Source: Acanthosepion esculentum (taxonomy: Eukaryota; Mollusca; Cephalopoda; Sepiida; Sepiidae). Taken from it: a DNA stretch of 64,000 nucleotides. The stretch lies in contig OZ038487.1 in assembly GCA_964036315.1 (NCBI GenBank), positions 53,325,282 through 53,389,281 of the forward strand, read 5' to 3'. Within the stretch, counting starts at the first letter, position 1. Each line of letters starts with the position of its first letter. Below, piece after piece: positions 33,480-43,329 of this stretch. Both the position numbers and the translations under genes were made by a program. The notes under the pieces were generated by a model, which did no database searches, had not been told where the DNA came from, and saw only the letters and a list, made by a program, of their open reading frames with translations.

Positions 33480-34725
33480 TATGACTTTTGTTAGTCTGTC
33501 CATCCATCCAATACTCAAAAATAGCCATAAATTGACTGATCAAAACAAATTTGGGGGAAGAAGTGCAAACAGGTAAGTAGGTACAAAGTACTGTCGGCTT
33601 TACTAGGGTGTGTAGTTTCATGCAGTAAATTTTCATTAATTTTTTTTAGAAAAATTAAAAGTTTTATTATTTAACATACAAAATACTTCCGCTATTTTAA
33701 AAACAATGATTAAAATAACAAATACTTTTTTAATAAAAATGCAGTATTTTTTGGCATATCTTTAAGTTTTTATATACAAGAATCCAGTTTCCAGTTCACC
33801 CTACATTTGCAAGAACTATAAACAAATCAAGGCCAAATGCTTCAAAAAGCTGGAATTTGGCTCCAGAAAGAAATATTTACATATGGTCAGTTATATGCTG
33901 TAAACTCAAGAGTAAGAAATCCTCAGAATTTATTCTTTACTGTTAAAAACAAAAAAGAAATTTTCTTAAAAAATATTGTTTACCACAAAGTCCTATAAAA
34001 TTAGATTAAATTAAAGAAATTATTAAACTGTGAAATAGGGTTTTTGCCAAAATATTTTTCCAAAGAAATCAGCTTATTCAAATTTCATTGATTGGTTTGT
34101 GAAATTGAACATGATATAGAGTTTGTAAATCTTGATAAAAAATGTTGGCAATAACTTCAACAATACTAAATACTATAAGGATTTCAACATGCATCAGCAT
34201 GTTGCAAAACAATTCTAGAAATATAAATAACACCCTTAAACTATTGAACCCAAACTAATTAGCTGAAATTATTATAAGAAACTTAATATATAGATACATG
34301 TCACTTATTTACGAAAACAAATAAATTATAATAGCTATAGTAAAAACCACCAATAGACACAATAACTACAAAATCAAAACTACAATTAACTAATGTAGTT
34401 TGTAAATTTTCATGCCAGCTTAGAAAATGTTTCCCTAATAATAATAATAAATAAGAAATTAATTTTCCATGTATCTGATAAATCTCCTAAATTGTGCATC
34501 ATCAACCAACATAACAAAAGACACAAGAAGACCATCAAATATTTATAGATACTGCAGAAGTATTTTATTATATAAATTGTAAATAACATTCACATATATG
34601 AGAAACATTAACCATATAAAACTAAACAACCTGGCACTAATAAAAATTTATATTAAAGGATTGTTTTAAGACATTTTCATTTCCCATAATCTTTTTCACA
34701 TGTCAAAATTGGCATACATACATAT
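33480..34725. other. no recognised gene
   Basis: The sequence is A/T-rich. A partial inner repeat links ATGCATCAGCATGTTGCAAA near 34190 to itself as a short palindrome. No domain or TIR was seen. Confidence 0.5.
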
Positions 34726-34732
34726 ATATATA

Positions 34733-34889
34733 CAGTCCCCTTCAAAGGTATTGGAATGGCAAGGTCAGTTCCTTTTGTTTTTGTTGTTCCCTGAAGTCAT
34801 TTGGGTTTAAGATCAAAACACAATGTCTTCAGTGAATAACAAAAAGAAAGGAATTGGCCTTGCTATTCCAATTCCTTTAGAGGGAACTG
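34733..34889. mobile_element. 157-bp palindromic MITE (Tc1/mariner type)
   Basis: CAGTCCCCTTCAAAGGTATT (34733 on) is the imperfect complement of the right end AATTCCTTTAGAGGGAACTG (to 34889). The arms run almost to the centre (about 75 bp each). TA flanks both ends (34731-34732 and 34890-34891). It has no coding capacity. The terminal sequence resembles Tc1-like ends (CAGT..CCAAAAGTATTGG). Confidence 0.8.
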
Positions 34890-34905
34890 TATGTATGTGT
34901 ATATA

Positions 34906-35548
34906 CAGTAGGGGGAAACAAATATTCGTACACATACAAATTTTTAATTTATTGTATTTCCAACTAACAAATAAACATACTTTTCATGTAATTAACTGTA
35001 CACAGATGCATAATAACTAAATATGCACAGAAAACAGACAAAATTTTAATTTAATAGAAATAAATCCCATTTATCCATTTTAATGCCTGAAATACGTATT
35101 CATACAATGCAAATTTCAGATTTTAAAACTTTTAAATTGCTTTAATATTCTATATTATTTAAGTGTAATATTCTAGAATGTTCCAATAATGTTATCAGTA
35201 GTTATTTTTAGCCTAAAACTACAAACAGAACATTCTGTAATTGATATTTGTGCAAGAAGGTTACCATCAGGGCAAGAGGGAAGGAATTGACAAATTCGCA
35301 AAAGGAACTGATTGTTAAGCACTGAAAAGAAGGTATAAGTCACAGGAAAATCTCAGAGAACCTGAATATTCCATTGACTACCACTAGTTTATTCATTCAT
35401 TGCAAGGTATAAAAACTCAAAACTGTTGAAAACCAAAGAAGAACAGGTGCTCCATGGAAGATTTATGTGAAAAATATGTTTATTTATTAGTTGGAAATAC
35501 AATAAATTAAAAATTTGTATGTGTACCAATATTTGTTTCCCCCTACTG
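34906..35548 (+). mobile_element. Tc1-like element, internally deleted (643 bp)
   Basis: TIRs of about 74 bp begin CAGTAGGGGGAAACAAATAT and differ at very few positions (for example TTCG against TTGG). TA duplications flank them (34904-34905 and 35549-35550). The plus frame near 35265-35475 reads ARGKELTNSQKELIVKH, stop, KEGISHRKISENLNIPLTT, then RRTGAPWK. This is the N-terminal paired-type helix-turn-helix of a Tc1 transposase (the GAPRK-like linker is visible). The DDE catalytic domain has been deleted. It is non-autonomous and only 16 bases from the MITE at 34733. Confidence 0.85.

Positions 35549-35549
<1 letters not shown>

Positions 35550-35600
<51 letters not shown>
35550..35600. repeat. 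(TA)n array
   Basis: TA repeat between the Tc1 derivative and a PLE-F fragment. Confidence 0.9.
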
Positions 35601-35601
<1 letters not shown>

Positions 35602-35611
35602 AAAATGTAGT

Positions 35612-35820
35612 TTGATGGTATGCTATATTTATGGGTTAAAGTGTTCAATATCAGGGATACAGCATATGTAAATATAAGTGAGCACTGATATGAACACTGA
35701 GTGGCAACAGTCTGTTTTCATGGTTGAAAACAATCATCATGGCCTGAAGATTGTGTTCAAGCATGAAACAAACTGTTACTGTTTGGTGTTAATCTCAGTG
35801 TTCACTTTCATATGTACATG
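35612..35820 (+). mobile_element. PLE-F hairpin element
   Basis: GTATGCTATATTTATGGGTT and TTCAATATCAGGGATA (inverted relative to 18720-18780) come first. Imperfect inverted arms follow (AAGTGAGCACTGATATGAAC and its counterpart near 35800). The plus-strand core at 35744-35769 reads CTGAAGA, a TTG/CAA stem, GCAT and GAAAC. It is a more diverged copy than 18584. Confidence 0.55.
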
Positions 35821-35824
35821 TATA

Positions 35825-35925
35825 TATATGAAATTGATGAGATAATGAACAAATAGGAAACATTCATAAATTTAACATATCACTTTTATTAAGGCTTCAT
35901 CAAAAAATGAAATATGGAGGAGAAA
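35825..35925 (-). mobile_element. PLE-D terminal fragment
   Basis: AATGAACAAATAGGAAACAT, then CACTTTTATTAAGGCTTCAT on the plus strand. On the minus strand the core reads TTGATGA, then the CCTTAATAAAAGT loop region, then GATAT where GAAAC would be (35877-35903). This copy keeps the GATGA half of the canonical motif. Confidence 0.5.
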
Positions 35926-36288
35926 TGAAAAACTGGTATTTTTATCTGGAATTTTTGCGCTGTTTGTTTTCCATTGATTAAGCAGATCTCATGTGCATCT
36001 ATCCTATCAAGTAGTGTCTCTGAGTATAATTCTTGTGTGCATGTGTATCATAATTCTAGTTTGTCTATGCAGGATCCAGATACTAATGTGTAACTATTTC
36101 TATGCATGTATGTGTCTACTAGTCATTTTTATCCATGTTTGGTGGTCATCCACATGTTGATTTGGGAACGTTTTGTATGAGGGCGAAAGAATTTAAGTTG
36201 CAACAGTTGTGGCTTTAGGTAGACATTCTTAGATTCATTAAGTATAGATTTCATAAAAGTCGGTAATATATTAAAGTGTGTTTGACAT

Positions 36289-36690
36289 TATTTACATTAG
36301 TCAGACTATTGTCCTCATCTTTGTCGCCATATTTGTCACAACGTTTCGGCCGTTGTACGCTCCGGCCTTCTTCAGGTGGTTGGAATTTCGAACTGAATCC
36401 TTTATTTCGATCACTGGGGTAGACTGTTCTAGTTCCACGCACCATGTTTGATGGATGTCAGTTATCAGTTATCTCCTGCTAATTTTCCCTCTGAAAGTTT
36501 CCACTGCCTTAACCGGGTATTGAACTCACACTCTTTGGGTCTGTCACTGGATCTAACCGACGCCTTTATCCACTGTGCCATGTGTCCTTGAGGAAACGTT
36601 GTGACAAATATGGCGACAAAGATGAGGACAATAGTCCGACTAATGTAAATACTGTACATAATACCTCATCTCAGAAATATAGACAGACTC
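36289..36690 (-). mobile_element. PLE-A-derived non-autonomous element with TSD (402 bp)
   Basis: Duplicated TGTGTTTGACAT (36277-36288 and 36691-36702) fixes the ends. On the minus strand there are, in order, an inverted stub of the 3' end (36690-36593), a tRNA-like head (box A TGGCACAGTGGATAAAGGCG; box B GAGTTCAATACC), a short body, and the PLE-A 3' arm. The core at 36343-36375 has CTGAAGA, a GGCCG/CGGCC stem and GAAAC. No protein is encoded. It looks like the 8209-9251 element without the GIY-YIG segment. The length agrees with the copy at 61034-61439 (406 bp). Confidence 0.75.
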
Positions 36691-36702
36691 TGTGTTTGAC
36701 AT

Positions 36703-37605
36703 GTTTATAGATGGCTAAGTATTTATCAGAACTCCCTCTAAGTTTTTCTTGTGTAATGAATTATATGAGATTCCAATGAAGCAGAATATGTAAAGACCCT
36801 GAGATTTATAAATGGTCATTCCTTTTAAACAGATTTGCATAAAAGTATAAAATATTTGAATTCTAATCTTGTATTATTGGTCCTACTTAATGGTTATTCT
36901 TTGCAACTGATGGTCCAGTTAACAGGTATCCTGTACACATATACATCTTTGTTATATATATATATATTTTCTTTTTCATGAGGTAATTACCATCAATCAG
37001 TATTTATTCCAGATTAATCTTTTCATACACATGTATTTTAATGGCAAAAAGTGAATATTTTCCGTTCATAAATGGTTATCAAGTCTTTATTCAACAAAAG
37101 CTGATCACCAAACATATTCTTTTATTTTGATTTATTTTTATTTTTCATTTTATAATAACCTCCCCACCCTCCTTGTTATTTTGATGTAAAACTAAGTGGG
37201 TGGGGGTTTTCTTCACACACTTATGTATGATTCATATCCACTAGTTTTGCTGTACCATTAGGGTAATTGGTCATCCAGTACCATAAAGCTGTTAAAGGTC
37301 AGCTCAAATTACTCCCTTGGTAATGAATGTGGTCCAACAAATGAGACAGCAATTAAAAACAAACGAATGAACACTCTCAGCCTTTTGCAAACTTATTTAC
37401 AAGTTTATTGAGTGGTTAGGCATAACTCACAAGATGCATAAGGCAAATGTCAAACAGCTGGACAATTTTGCATAGGCAGTAACTCAGATAACTCAATAAG
37501 TTGACATTTACATTTCTATTGATTCAGTGCTTTAAAAAATGTATAGAAAAGGGAAAAATGAAACAATTGTGACAGCTTAAGAAGTACATTTGGTGTGTGT
37601 GATAC
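36703..37605. other. no recognised gene
   Basis: A short (TA)n lies at 36955-36967 and a C-rich patch at 37160-37210. No coding domain or repeat partner was recognised. Confidence 0.5.
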
Positions 37606-37611
37606 TATAAA

Positions 37612-38086
37612 ATCAAAATGGCGCAGCCACTTGTATCTGAGGGTGCCCGTCTACCAGGGCAGCCAGCTAATCCCCGTTGAAAATGCCTGCTCAGGCAGAT
37701 TTGTGTTTGTTCAACACCCACAGAGCCAACCTGTGGTTTATGCTGCAACCTTGCTGAGTGGACCTTAGTTACAGATTTTGAGAGAGTGCACATTATCTAG
37801 CATGACCAACAGTCTAAATAAGGCCAGCATGCTTAAAACTTCGGTCATGATGACTTGTGACTTTATGCTAGAACAACTATCCACGTCTCCCAGTTTCACT
37901 CAGAATCCTTGGGTCAACCTGCGGTATGGTTTTCAGGCACTTTTCAAAGGTGCCGCAAGCTGGGATCACCTTCTCCAGACTGATAAGTCACCTTCCTGAC
38001 AAGTTGACCATGGTGAGATATGAACTTGGGTCTCATGGTCAGAATGAAAGAAAGCAAATGTTGTAAGCACTAAGCTACGTGCCCAT
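37612..38086 (-). mobile_element. SINE-3 copy
   Basis: On the minus strand it begins with GGGCACGTAGCTTAGTGCTT (box A) and AAGTTCATATCTCACCA (box B). It then runs through the same body as 6404-6840 but is better preserved: GTCAGGAAGGTGACTTATCA, GGTTGACCCAAGGATTC, AAGTCACAAGTCATCATGAC, CTGAGCAGGCATTTTC. It ends near 37612 at GGCTGCGCCATTTTGA. Confidence 0.65.
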
Positions 38087-38089
38087 AGG

Positions 38090-38880
38090 TCTTTTTTTCT
38101 ATCTTTTTTTTAAATTAAGATGTGACATATTGTAGCTAGATGATTTTTGTTCCTTTTATATTTCTTTTTTGGTATGAACATCCATTTTAAAACTTATTGA
38201 CTGTTAGTGTATTTGAAAATTAAGATGTTCCAAGCATATTGTACCTATTTGAAAATACTTAAGATTTTAAATAAAATCTATATGAAAATTTTTTAAGTCT
38301 AAACATTTTTTGTTGATGTGAAAATATTTTCATACTACTTAAACCTGCATTAAAAACATGGGGCAACCTGTTTCGTTTGTTCCCTCCCACTACTTCTCTG
38401 ACTTAGTGAGTGTATGTAGCACACAGTTTGGTGTAATTGTAGTTCAGCTTTCATGGGAGGCAAATGTCAGGGACTCCATTTTCAGAAATCTGAGGTAACA
38501 AATGCAGGGTTAAATTAACCGGTCTGCTCATAAAAAACAGGTAAGAATTTTTTTTAACAATTTTTGTAGATGAACATTCATTAAAGTTTCCTCTACGCAG
38601 AAGATTTGTCAGAATAGAAAAATACTGAGTTTTTATCATGTTCGAAGCGGAGATCCTCTTCATAATACAAATACAATGGCAAATTGATCCCTCACTTTTT
38701 AAAACGTTATTTGTACTTTGTTTTTATTTACAAATGTCAAGTTTTAAACTGTGCTTTTGTCATTGATAGCTGCATATTATTATGAATTGGGAAAAAGGCT
38801 AACATCAGGTTGGTATTTGGTGCAAGATGACCTTCTTAGGCTAACATCCACATCATTTTGAAACACCAGTTCATGTAAAA
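38090..38880. other. no recognised gene
   Basis: Unassigned sequence with a T-run near 38105. The minus-strand frame at 38451-38663 has no recognised motif. Confidence 0.5.
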
Positions 38881-38886
38881 TAACCA

Positions 38887-39135
38887 CAGTTAAGAAATTT
38901 CAAGCCTGACTACTACCTGGATGGGTGACCATTTGGGTACACTAGATGCTTGTAAGTCTGGATGTTTGGTTGATGTAATTATTCACTTACGTGCAAATAC
39001 TCTATGGTTAATTAGTAAGACTTGTATCACTAAACTATTATTATTTTTTTTAAATTCTTACAAATTAAAACTATTTTCTTTCTTTAAATTTCCTGCAAAG
39101 GGTCGATAAGCCATAAAAAATCAGTCAATCAAAAA
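38887..39135 (+). mobile_element. 5S rRNA-headed SINE with tail type c
   Basis: 38887-38941 aligns with the second half of 5S rRNA: GTTAAGAAATTTCAAGCCTG, then TACTACCTGGATGGGTGACC, then a TTTGGGTAC remnant. It covers the region of the internal control region of 5S genes. A shortened centre (TTATTCACTTACGTGCAAAT) and tail c follow (TTAATTAGTAAGACTTGTAT, AATTCTTACAAATTAAAAC, GATAAGCCATAAAAAATCAG, (TCAA)n). The first half of 5S is missing. Confidence 0.75.
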
Positions 39136-39529
39136 AAAACCCTACCTAATGGGCAGATAGAAACACTTTAGCCTTGGTGGGCAATCTATCAAGGGATGGT
39201 GTCCTGATAAAAACAATCCATTCCCTAGCATTCTGGCTGCACATGGGAATGTATCAATTAAAAAATTCACAATTCTTCAAATTCTTAAAGAAATAAATCA
39301 TGTCAACTAGTAATTTGCCACATGCAGAAATAGTTTAAGTTTAAAATGTATTTTTTACAGGTATGTAAAACACAAACATCTACCCAAATACATTATATAA
39401 TTATATATATTTTGTAACAGCAGAGATTTAAGGTTAAAAGTAAACTAAATGGCCTAACTCATGGTTAAAATATTCAATGTATTTCCCTTCAGTGCCACGA
39501 TAATTTTAAGACCAGCACAACCATTAGCA

Positions 39530-40055
39530 GCTGTTGCAAAACCAACTACCATCTGGAAAAGCAAGAGCATCTATCTGAAATCAAAGATGAGATTCTTGCA
39601 TACATTGGCTTTCTTACGCTTTCTGTTTGTCTGTAAATTTTGGACATTAAAAGCAGAATTACAGTGAATAATTCAAGAATTAGAAATGAGATGCTACAGA
39701 ACTATATAGGTATCCCCTACACAGGCCATATCACAAACAATGTAGTGCAAGACATCATCAAACAAGAAACAGTTGAAATGGTGTGGCCATGTCATAAGAG
39801 CCAAAAATCTTTCCTCTGCTATCGTACAAGGTACCATCTTGAAAGAGGCAGATAAAAGAAAATATAGGCTAACAAAATCACTGAGCAGACTTGAAAATTA
39901 CCCACAGAGATTCATGCATTTTCACACAGCTGGAGAATATTGATGAAATTGGGCAGCTGCTCAGCTACACAGTAACCCTATGGTCACACCCAGTTATGGG
40001 ACTGGTGATGATAATAGCAGTGATGAGGAGGATGATGATCATTAGCTAAAAGTCA
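39530..40055 (+). mobile_element. LINE-S (RTE-like) C-terminal fragment
   Basis: Frames give TIWKSKSIYLKSKMRFLHTL, WTLKAELQ, MRCYRTI, then LKWCGHVIRAKNLSSAIVQG, TILKEADKRKY and SRLENYPQRFMHF. The order (TIWKS..LK.R.L..L....WTL.AE...R..E.RCYRR........LKW.GHV.R...L...ILQG) is the C-terminus of RTE-type endonuclease-reverse transcriptase. The 3' UTR ACACCCAGTTATGGGACTGG recurs at 56350-56412. It is broken by stops. Confidence 0.65.
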
Positions 40056-40280
40056 ATATCTCAAAAACTAATTTTCTCTACAGATATGACTTCCCTCTAC
40101 AGAGATTTAGAATAAAACAGTCTTCATTGCTCCATTCCTGCCCACAATCTAGCCTTGTGATAAGCTCAGCTAAGTAGAGTCATTATCAAGAAACAAAGAT
40201 CACTGATTATAGAAGAAAAAAACTCTAACCTTGACTCGAAGCTGCTGACTAATTCAAACCTAACTGTAAAGTCTTTGAGT

Positions 40281-40540
40281 AAAAATTAAAATTCATTATT
40301 GAGCATGATTTTTCAAGATTATATCGAGAAGCAGTTTCTTTCAAGAACATATTGTTAAGCAGGTATTTTCAAGAACATATTGATAGCCAGGTATTTTCGG
40401 GAACATATTGAAAAATTAAAATTCATTATTGAGCATGATTTTTCAAGATTATATCGAGAAGCAGTTTCTTTCAAGAACATATTGTTAAGCAGGTATTTTC
40501 AAGAACATATTGATAGCCAGGTATTTTCGGGAACATATTG
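40281..40540. repeat. perfect 130-bp tandem duplication
   Basis: 40281-40410 and 40411-40540 appear identical base for base. The unit starts AAAAATTAAAATTCATTATT. Inside it, TATTTTCAAGAACATATTGA recurs with a period of about 30 bases, and the smaller repeat continues to 40562. The open frame from 40380 to 40709 is created by the repeat and has no recognised domain. Confidence 0.9.
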
Positions 40541-40544
40541 GTAT

Positions 40545-41029
40545 TTTCAAGAATGTATTGATAGGCAGAAATCTCTACCTTCTCCATTCCAGCTTTTATG
40601 TTCATCTTTTTCATTCTGCCTATTCAAACTGTTTCACTTGTTTTTTGAAAGCCTTTTTGCATTTTGTACACCTGAACTGTATACCTACTATGTACCTAAC
40701 TACAATTAGCATTTTAACAAATATTAGTGTAAAAGTAAAAAAAGAATTAGCTGATAAAAGTTCTCAGGAAAGTAGTTTGGTGATATTGTCTTTCAGTTGG
40801 AGATTGATTAAATGCCCTGGAGACATTTTAATGTGTACATCATAGTGATGGAGTCAGTATAACATTACATTCATCATTTTGACTCAGCATGATCTCAAAT
40901 TCACACTCTCATAGATCTTGTTCTTTCAATTTATAATATACAATCAATATCACATGATCATACAAACTGTTAATCACTGACATACATACATACATACATA
41001 TATCTATATATATATATAGAGAGAGAAGT

Positions 41030-41063
<34 letters not shown>

Positions 41064-41140
41064 ACAGAGAAATATATATACATAATTTAAGATATATATT
41101 TTATATGATATATATATATGCACTCATTCTCATATATATA
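40545..41140. other. no recognised gene; short microsatellites
   Basis: (CATA)n near 40981, (TA)n at 41035-41060 and 41105-41120, and an AGAGAGAG run. No coding domain was seen. Confidence 0.5.
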
Positions 41141-41147
41141 GAGCAAG

Positions 41148-41513
41148 ACAGGGCTGGCTCTAGAGTTGGTGGTACGCCAGGCAAGCTGAACTTTGGTGCC
41201 CTTACAAAAATAATTTTTTTAAATTTTCACAAGGAGAAAAACTGAAAATTTAGGAACTAAAGAAAACATTCATTATACTGCCTAAAATATTTTTTCGATC
41301 TGGAAATCTTTTGATGGATATTTTTTACATCTATCTTCTTTAAAAAGTCATTTCTATTGACAAAATAGCCAAAGAATTGAATCTGTCTTGAGTCATGGAT
41401 GACTGAAAATATGATCCCAAACACATGATATGGTGGCATGATGAAGCCCTCAGCCTTAATGGTGCACTGAGCGACTTCCCGAGTTGTCAGTACCTTGAGC
41501 CTGCCCTGTATAT
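41148..41513. mobile_element. candidate hAT-type MITE or deletion derivative
   Basis: CAGGGCTGGCTCTAG at 41148 and, inverted, the right end CTTGAGCCTGCCCTG at 41513 form a TIR of about 14 bp with two differences. The left end resembles the CAGGGCCGGCTCTAGG..GCCC motif of hAT-like repeats in other animals. An 8-bp target-site duplication could not be confirmed. The minus-strand frame at 41300-41500 is open but unrecognised. Confidence 0.4.
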
Positions 41514-41523
41514 AGATAGCATA

Positions 41524-41526
<3 letters not shown>

Positions 41527-41580
<54 letters not shown>
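41527..41580. repeat. (TA)n array
   Basis: Uninterrupted TA repeat that ends exactly at the 5' end of the next SINE. Confidence 0.95.
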
Positions 41581-41583
<3 letters not shown>

Positions 41584-42008
41584 TGGAGTAGTGGATAGCA
41601 GCTTGGATTGAGGAATCTGAGAGCCACATTTGAATTCCAATCGAATCCATTACATTCACTTAGATACTAATACCCTTAGAAAAGGTATTAATCCTCGTCT
41701 TCTCCCTCCAGCTACAGGTAAATATCAGGAAAGACTGGCTTCTATAGCCTTGGATGGCAACTGGTCTAGGAGAAGGACAATTCTGGATTCAAAACCTGTG
41801 GAGGACTATTTGGGAACCTTGTGGCACGTAGTGCACCAGGTCTCTGTATTCGGCCCTTCAAAAAGTGTGTTTGGTTCTGCACAAAGCCTTTATCACTATA
41901 ATCAAATCATATGTGCTGGTGTCTGGGCTGTCAGTTCCTAGGAACTAAGCTTCTTGACCCTGATATGTCGAAAACAACAGGAGAGTTGACCATATATATA
42001 TATATATA
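41581..42008 (+). mobile_element. Ceph-type SINE, tail type a, full length
   Basis: Head with box A (GGTGGAGTAGTGGATAGC, 41581-41598) and box B (TTTGAATTCCAATCG, near 41630). Then the shared centre: CATTCACTTAGATACTAATA, TTCTCCCTCCAGCTACAGG and CCTTGGATGGCAACTGGTC. Tail a follows (GGGAACCTTGTGGCACGTAG, GCACAAAGCCTTTATCACTA, GTCTGGGCTGTCAGTTCCTA) with a terminal GAGAGTTGACCATATATA (TA)n. This is the best full-length copy in the window. Confidence 0.8.
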
Positions 42009-42240
42009 TAGGTCTGATCAAAAAGTATTGGGACTGTTGCTATGGTAACAGAGCTAAAGTATGCACAGTGAAGCCATTTGGCACAGAAGACTGACCCTGA
42101 ACTCTGCCATGCATACACACTAAGTTACAACATTCTCACTCATGTTGTTTATAGCAGTGCTGTAAGGACTCTGTAAAAAGTGGTCATCTCACCATACCAC
42201 AGAGATTCCATCAGTGACCATGGCTTGTGCATCATTTTTT
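42009..42240 (+). mobile_element. mariner-like 5' end
   Basis: TA is followed by GGTCTGATCAAAAAGTATTG, which closely resembles mariner TIRs (GGTC.GATCAAAAAGT). The next 230 bases have no coding sequence and the other TIR was not found before the PLE-H motif at 42247. It is a fragment, sitting at the 3' (TA)n tail of the SINE. Confidence 0.45.
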
Positions 42241-42246
42241 TGACAA

Positions 42247-42308
42247 GTTTCATCCTTTAGGACATGATCAGATTAAAATGATGTTTATGTTGATGTGACT
42301 ATACATTA
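42247..42308 (-). mobile_element. PLE-H terminal fragment with hammerhead-like core
   Basis: The minus strand at 42247-42271 reads CTGATCA, TGTCC-TAAA-GGA, T, GAAAC and then TTGTC. This keeps seven of eight hammerhead invariant features except G to C in CTGATGA. Similar sequence lies at 12635-12700. It stops immediately before the TSD of the solo LTR. Confidence 0.4.
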
Positions 42309-42315
42309 TACCTAT

Positions 42316-42603
42316 TGTTGAGTCTTGACTCATTGTTGAATCTCGCCTATTGCATGGAATAATAATGCAACACAAAATGTACTTAGAACAAGAATGTATT
42401 ATAACAAGAAAGTGTACACAATAAGTACATATAGTATTTCTGTATATTTCTGGGAAGACGTTCCTGGAGAATGTGTTGACTAGTCGCAGTCGATCAGAGT
42501 CTCTAGTTGGATCTTGTGATTCCTCCTCCCTCGTCTTCCGGTACCAACCACTATTTATATAGTTGGTAGTCACCTATGCAGATTAGGTGGATCCTACACA
42601 ACA
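42316..42603 (+). mobile_element. solo LTR with 5-bp TSD
   Basis: TGTTG (42316) to CAACA (42603), 288 bp, flanked by CCTAT on both sides (42311-42315 and 42604-42608). Most of it aligns with 18294-18563 (GCATGGAATAATAATGCAAC, ACTTAGAACA, GAAAGTGTACACAAT, GGTACCAACCA). It has an 18-bp partial duplication at the 5' end and an internal CTATTTATATAG TATA-like motif. A 5-bp TSD and TG..CA ends fit a Gypsy- or BEL-type LTR retrotransposon; the internal part is gone. Confidence 0.7.
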
Positions 42604-42605
<2 letters not shown>

Positions 42606-42674
<69 letters not shown>

Positions 42675-42675
42675 A
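42606..42675. repeat. (TA)n-(TG)n microsatellite
   Basis: (TA)n runs into (TG)n and TATG repeats directly after the LTR. Confidence 0.95.
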
Positions 42676-42950
42676 TGTTGGGAAAAAATGCCAAACATAG
42701 ACCATTGTGTCAGCAAAAGAATGGTGTTTCAAAAAGACGGTTCTTCTATTGACACCAATATTATTTTAATTATATTCACTGCCTTGATAATGTTTATTTA
42801 CAAGCTTACAAAAAATTAATTCAGCCAAAACACAGATATATACAATTGTATTCAATAATGTGCAGTTCTGTGTAACACCAAACAAATGGCAGCTATGTTG
42901 GTGATATAATTCCATTGTCACTGCTTCAATTTTCAGGCAACAAAATTTTG
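42676..42950. other. no recognised gene
   Basis: Unassigned A/T-rich sequence between a microsatellite and the composite SINE. Confidence 0.5.
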
Positions 42951-42954
42951 ATTG

Positions 42955-43325
42955 AGGGTTCGTTTTTTATGTCTTATCAACCTTTTGCAGGTTATTTAGA
43001 GACAGAACATATTTCTTGATTGTATGAATTCTTTGGAGATAATGATGATTTACTGATACAAGTTCTACTAATTAACCTCTTGCTAGGGGAAGAAGAGATA
43101 GATTCATACTTTTCCCAATGGTGTTTGTGTGTAAATGAATATAACAAACTTAACTGGAATTGGAACTCATTTCTTTGACATCCAATTCTGAGCCATTGTC
43201 CCATGCAACACAAACATATCCAAACTTACAGCACCTGGTATTCCCAATCTAGGTACTGACCAGGCTCAACATTGCTTAATTTCAGTGATAATATGAGAAC
43301 TAGTTTTTCACTATGATATAGGCAT
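42955..43325 (-). mobile_element. composite SINE: 5S rRNA + tRNA heads + tail type c
   Basis: On the minus strand the order is a near full-length 5S rRNA-like part (43325-43227) and then a tRNA-like head (43213 onward; box A near ACAATGGCTCAGAATT, box B GAGTTCCAATTCCAG). The shared centre follows (TTCATTTACACACAAACACC, GGGAAAAGTATGAATC), and then tail c (GTTAATTAGTAGAACTTGTA, ATAAGACATAAAAAACGA). The 11-base gap between the two promoter modules carries no sign of independent insertion. It is therefore read as one composite family, of which the 5S-only and tRNA-only copies with tail c may be variants or truncations. Confidence 0.65.
43227..43325 (-). pseudogene. 5S rRNA-like pseudogene (SINE module)
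   Basis: On the plus strand the sequence reads like the complement of 5S rRNA: TACAGCACCTGGTATTCCCA, GGTACTGACCAGGCTCAACA, TTGCTTAATTTCAGTGATA, ATATGAGAACTAG. About 11 bases are missing between the last two 3' helices (the GGTCACCCATCC region), which removes part of the internal promoter. It cannot be a functional 5S gene. Confidence 0.8.
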
Positions 43326-43329
43326 AAAC

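Noticed and set aside
40380..40709. 109-codon open frame with EHI/REHI repeats as a repeat protein
   Set aside because: The repeats come from the 130-bp tandem duplication; the rest has no recognised domain.
43227..43325. Functional 5S rRNA gene
   Set aside because: About 11 bases are missing and many substitutions are present, and it continues into a SINE body without a T-run terminator.
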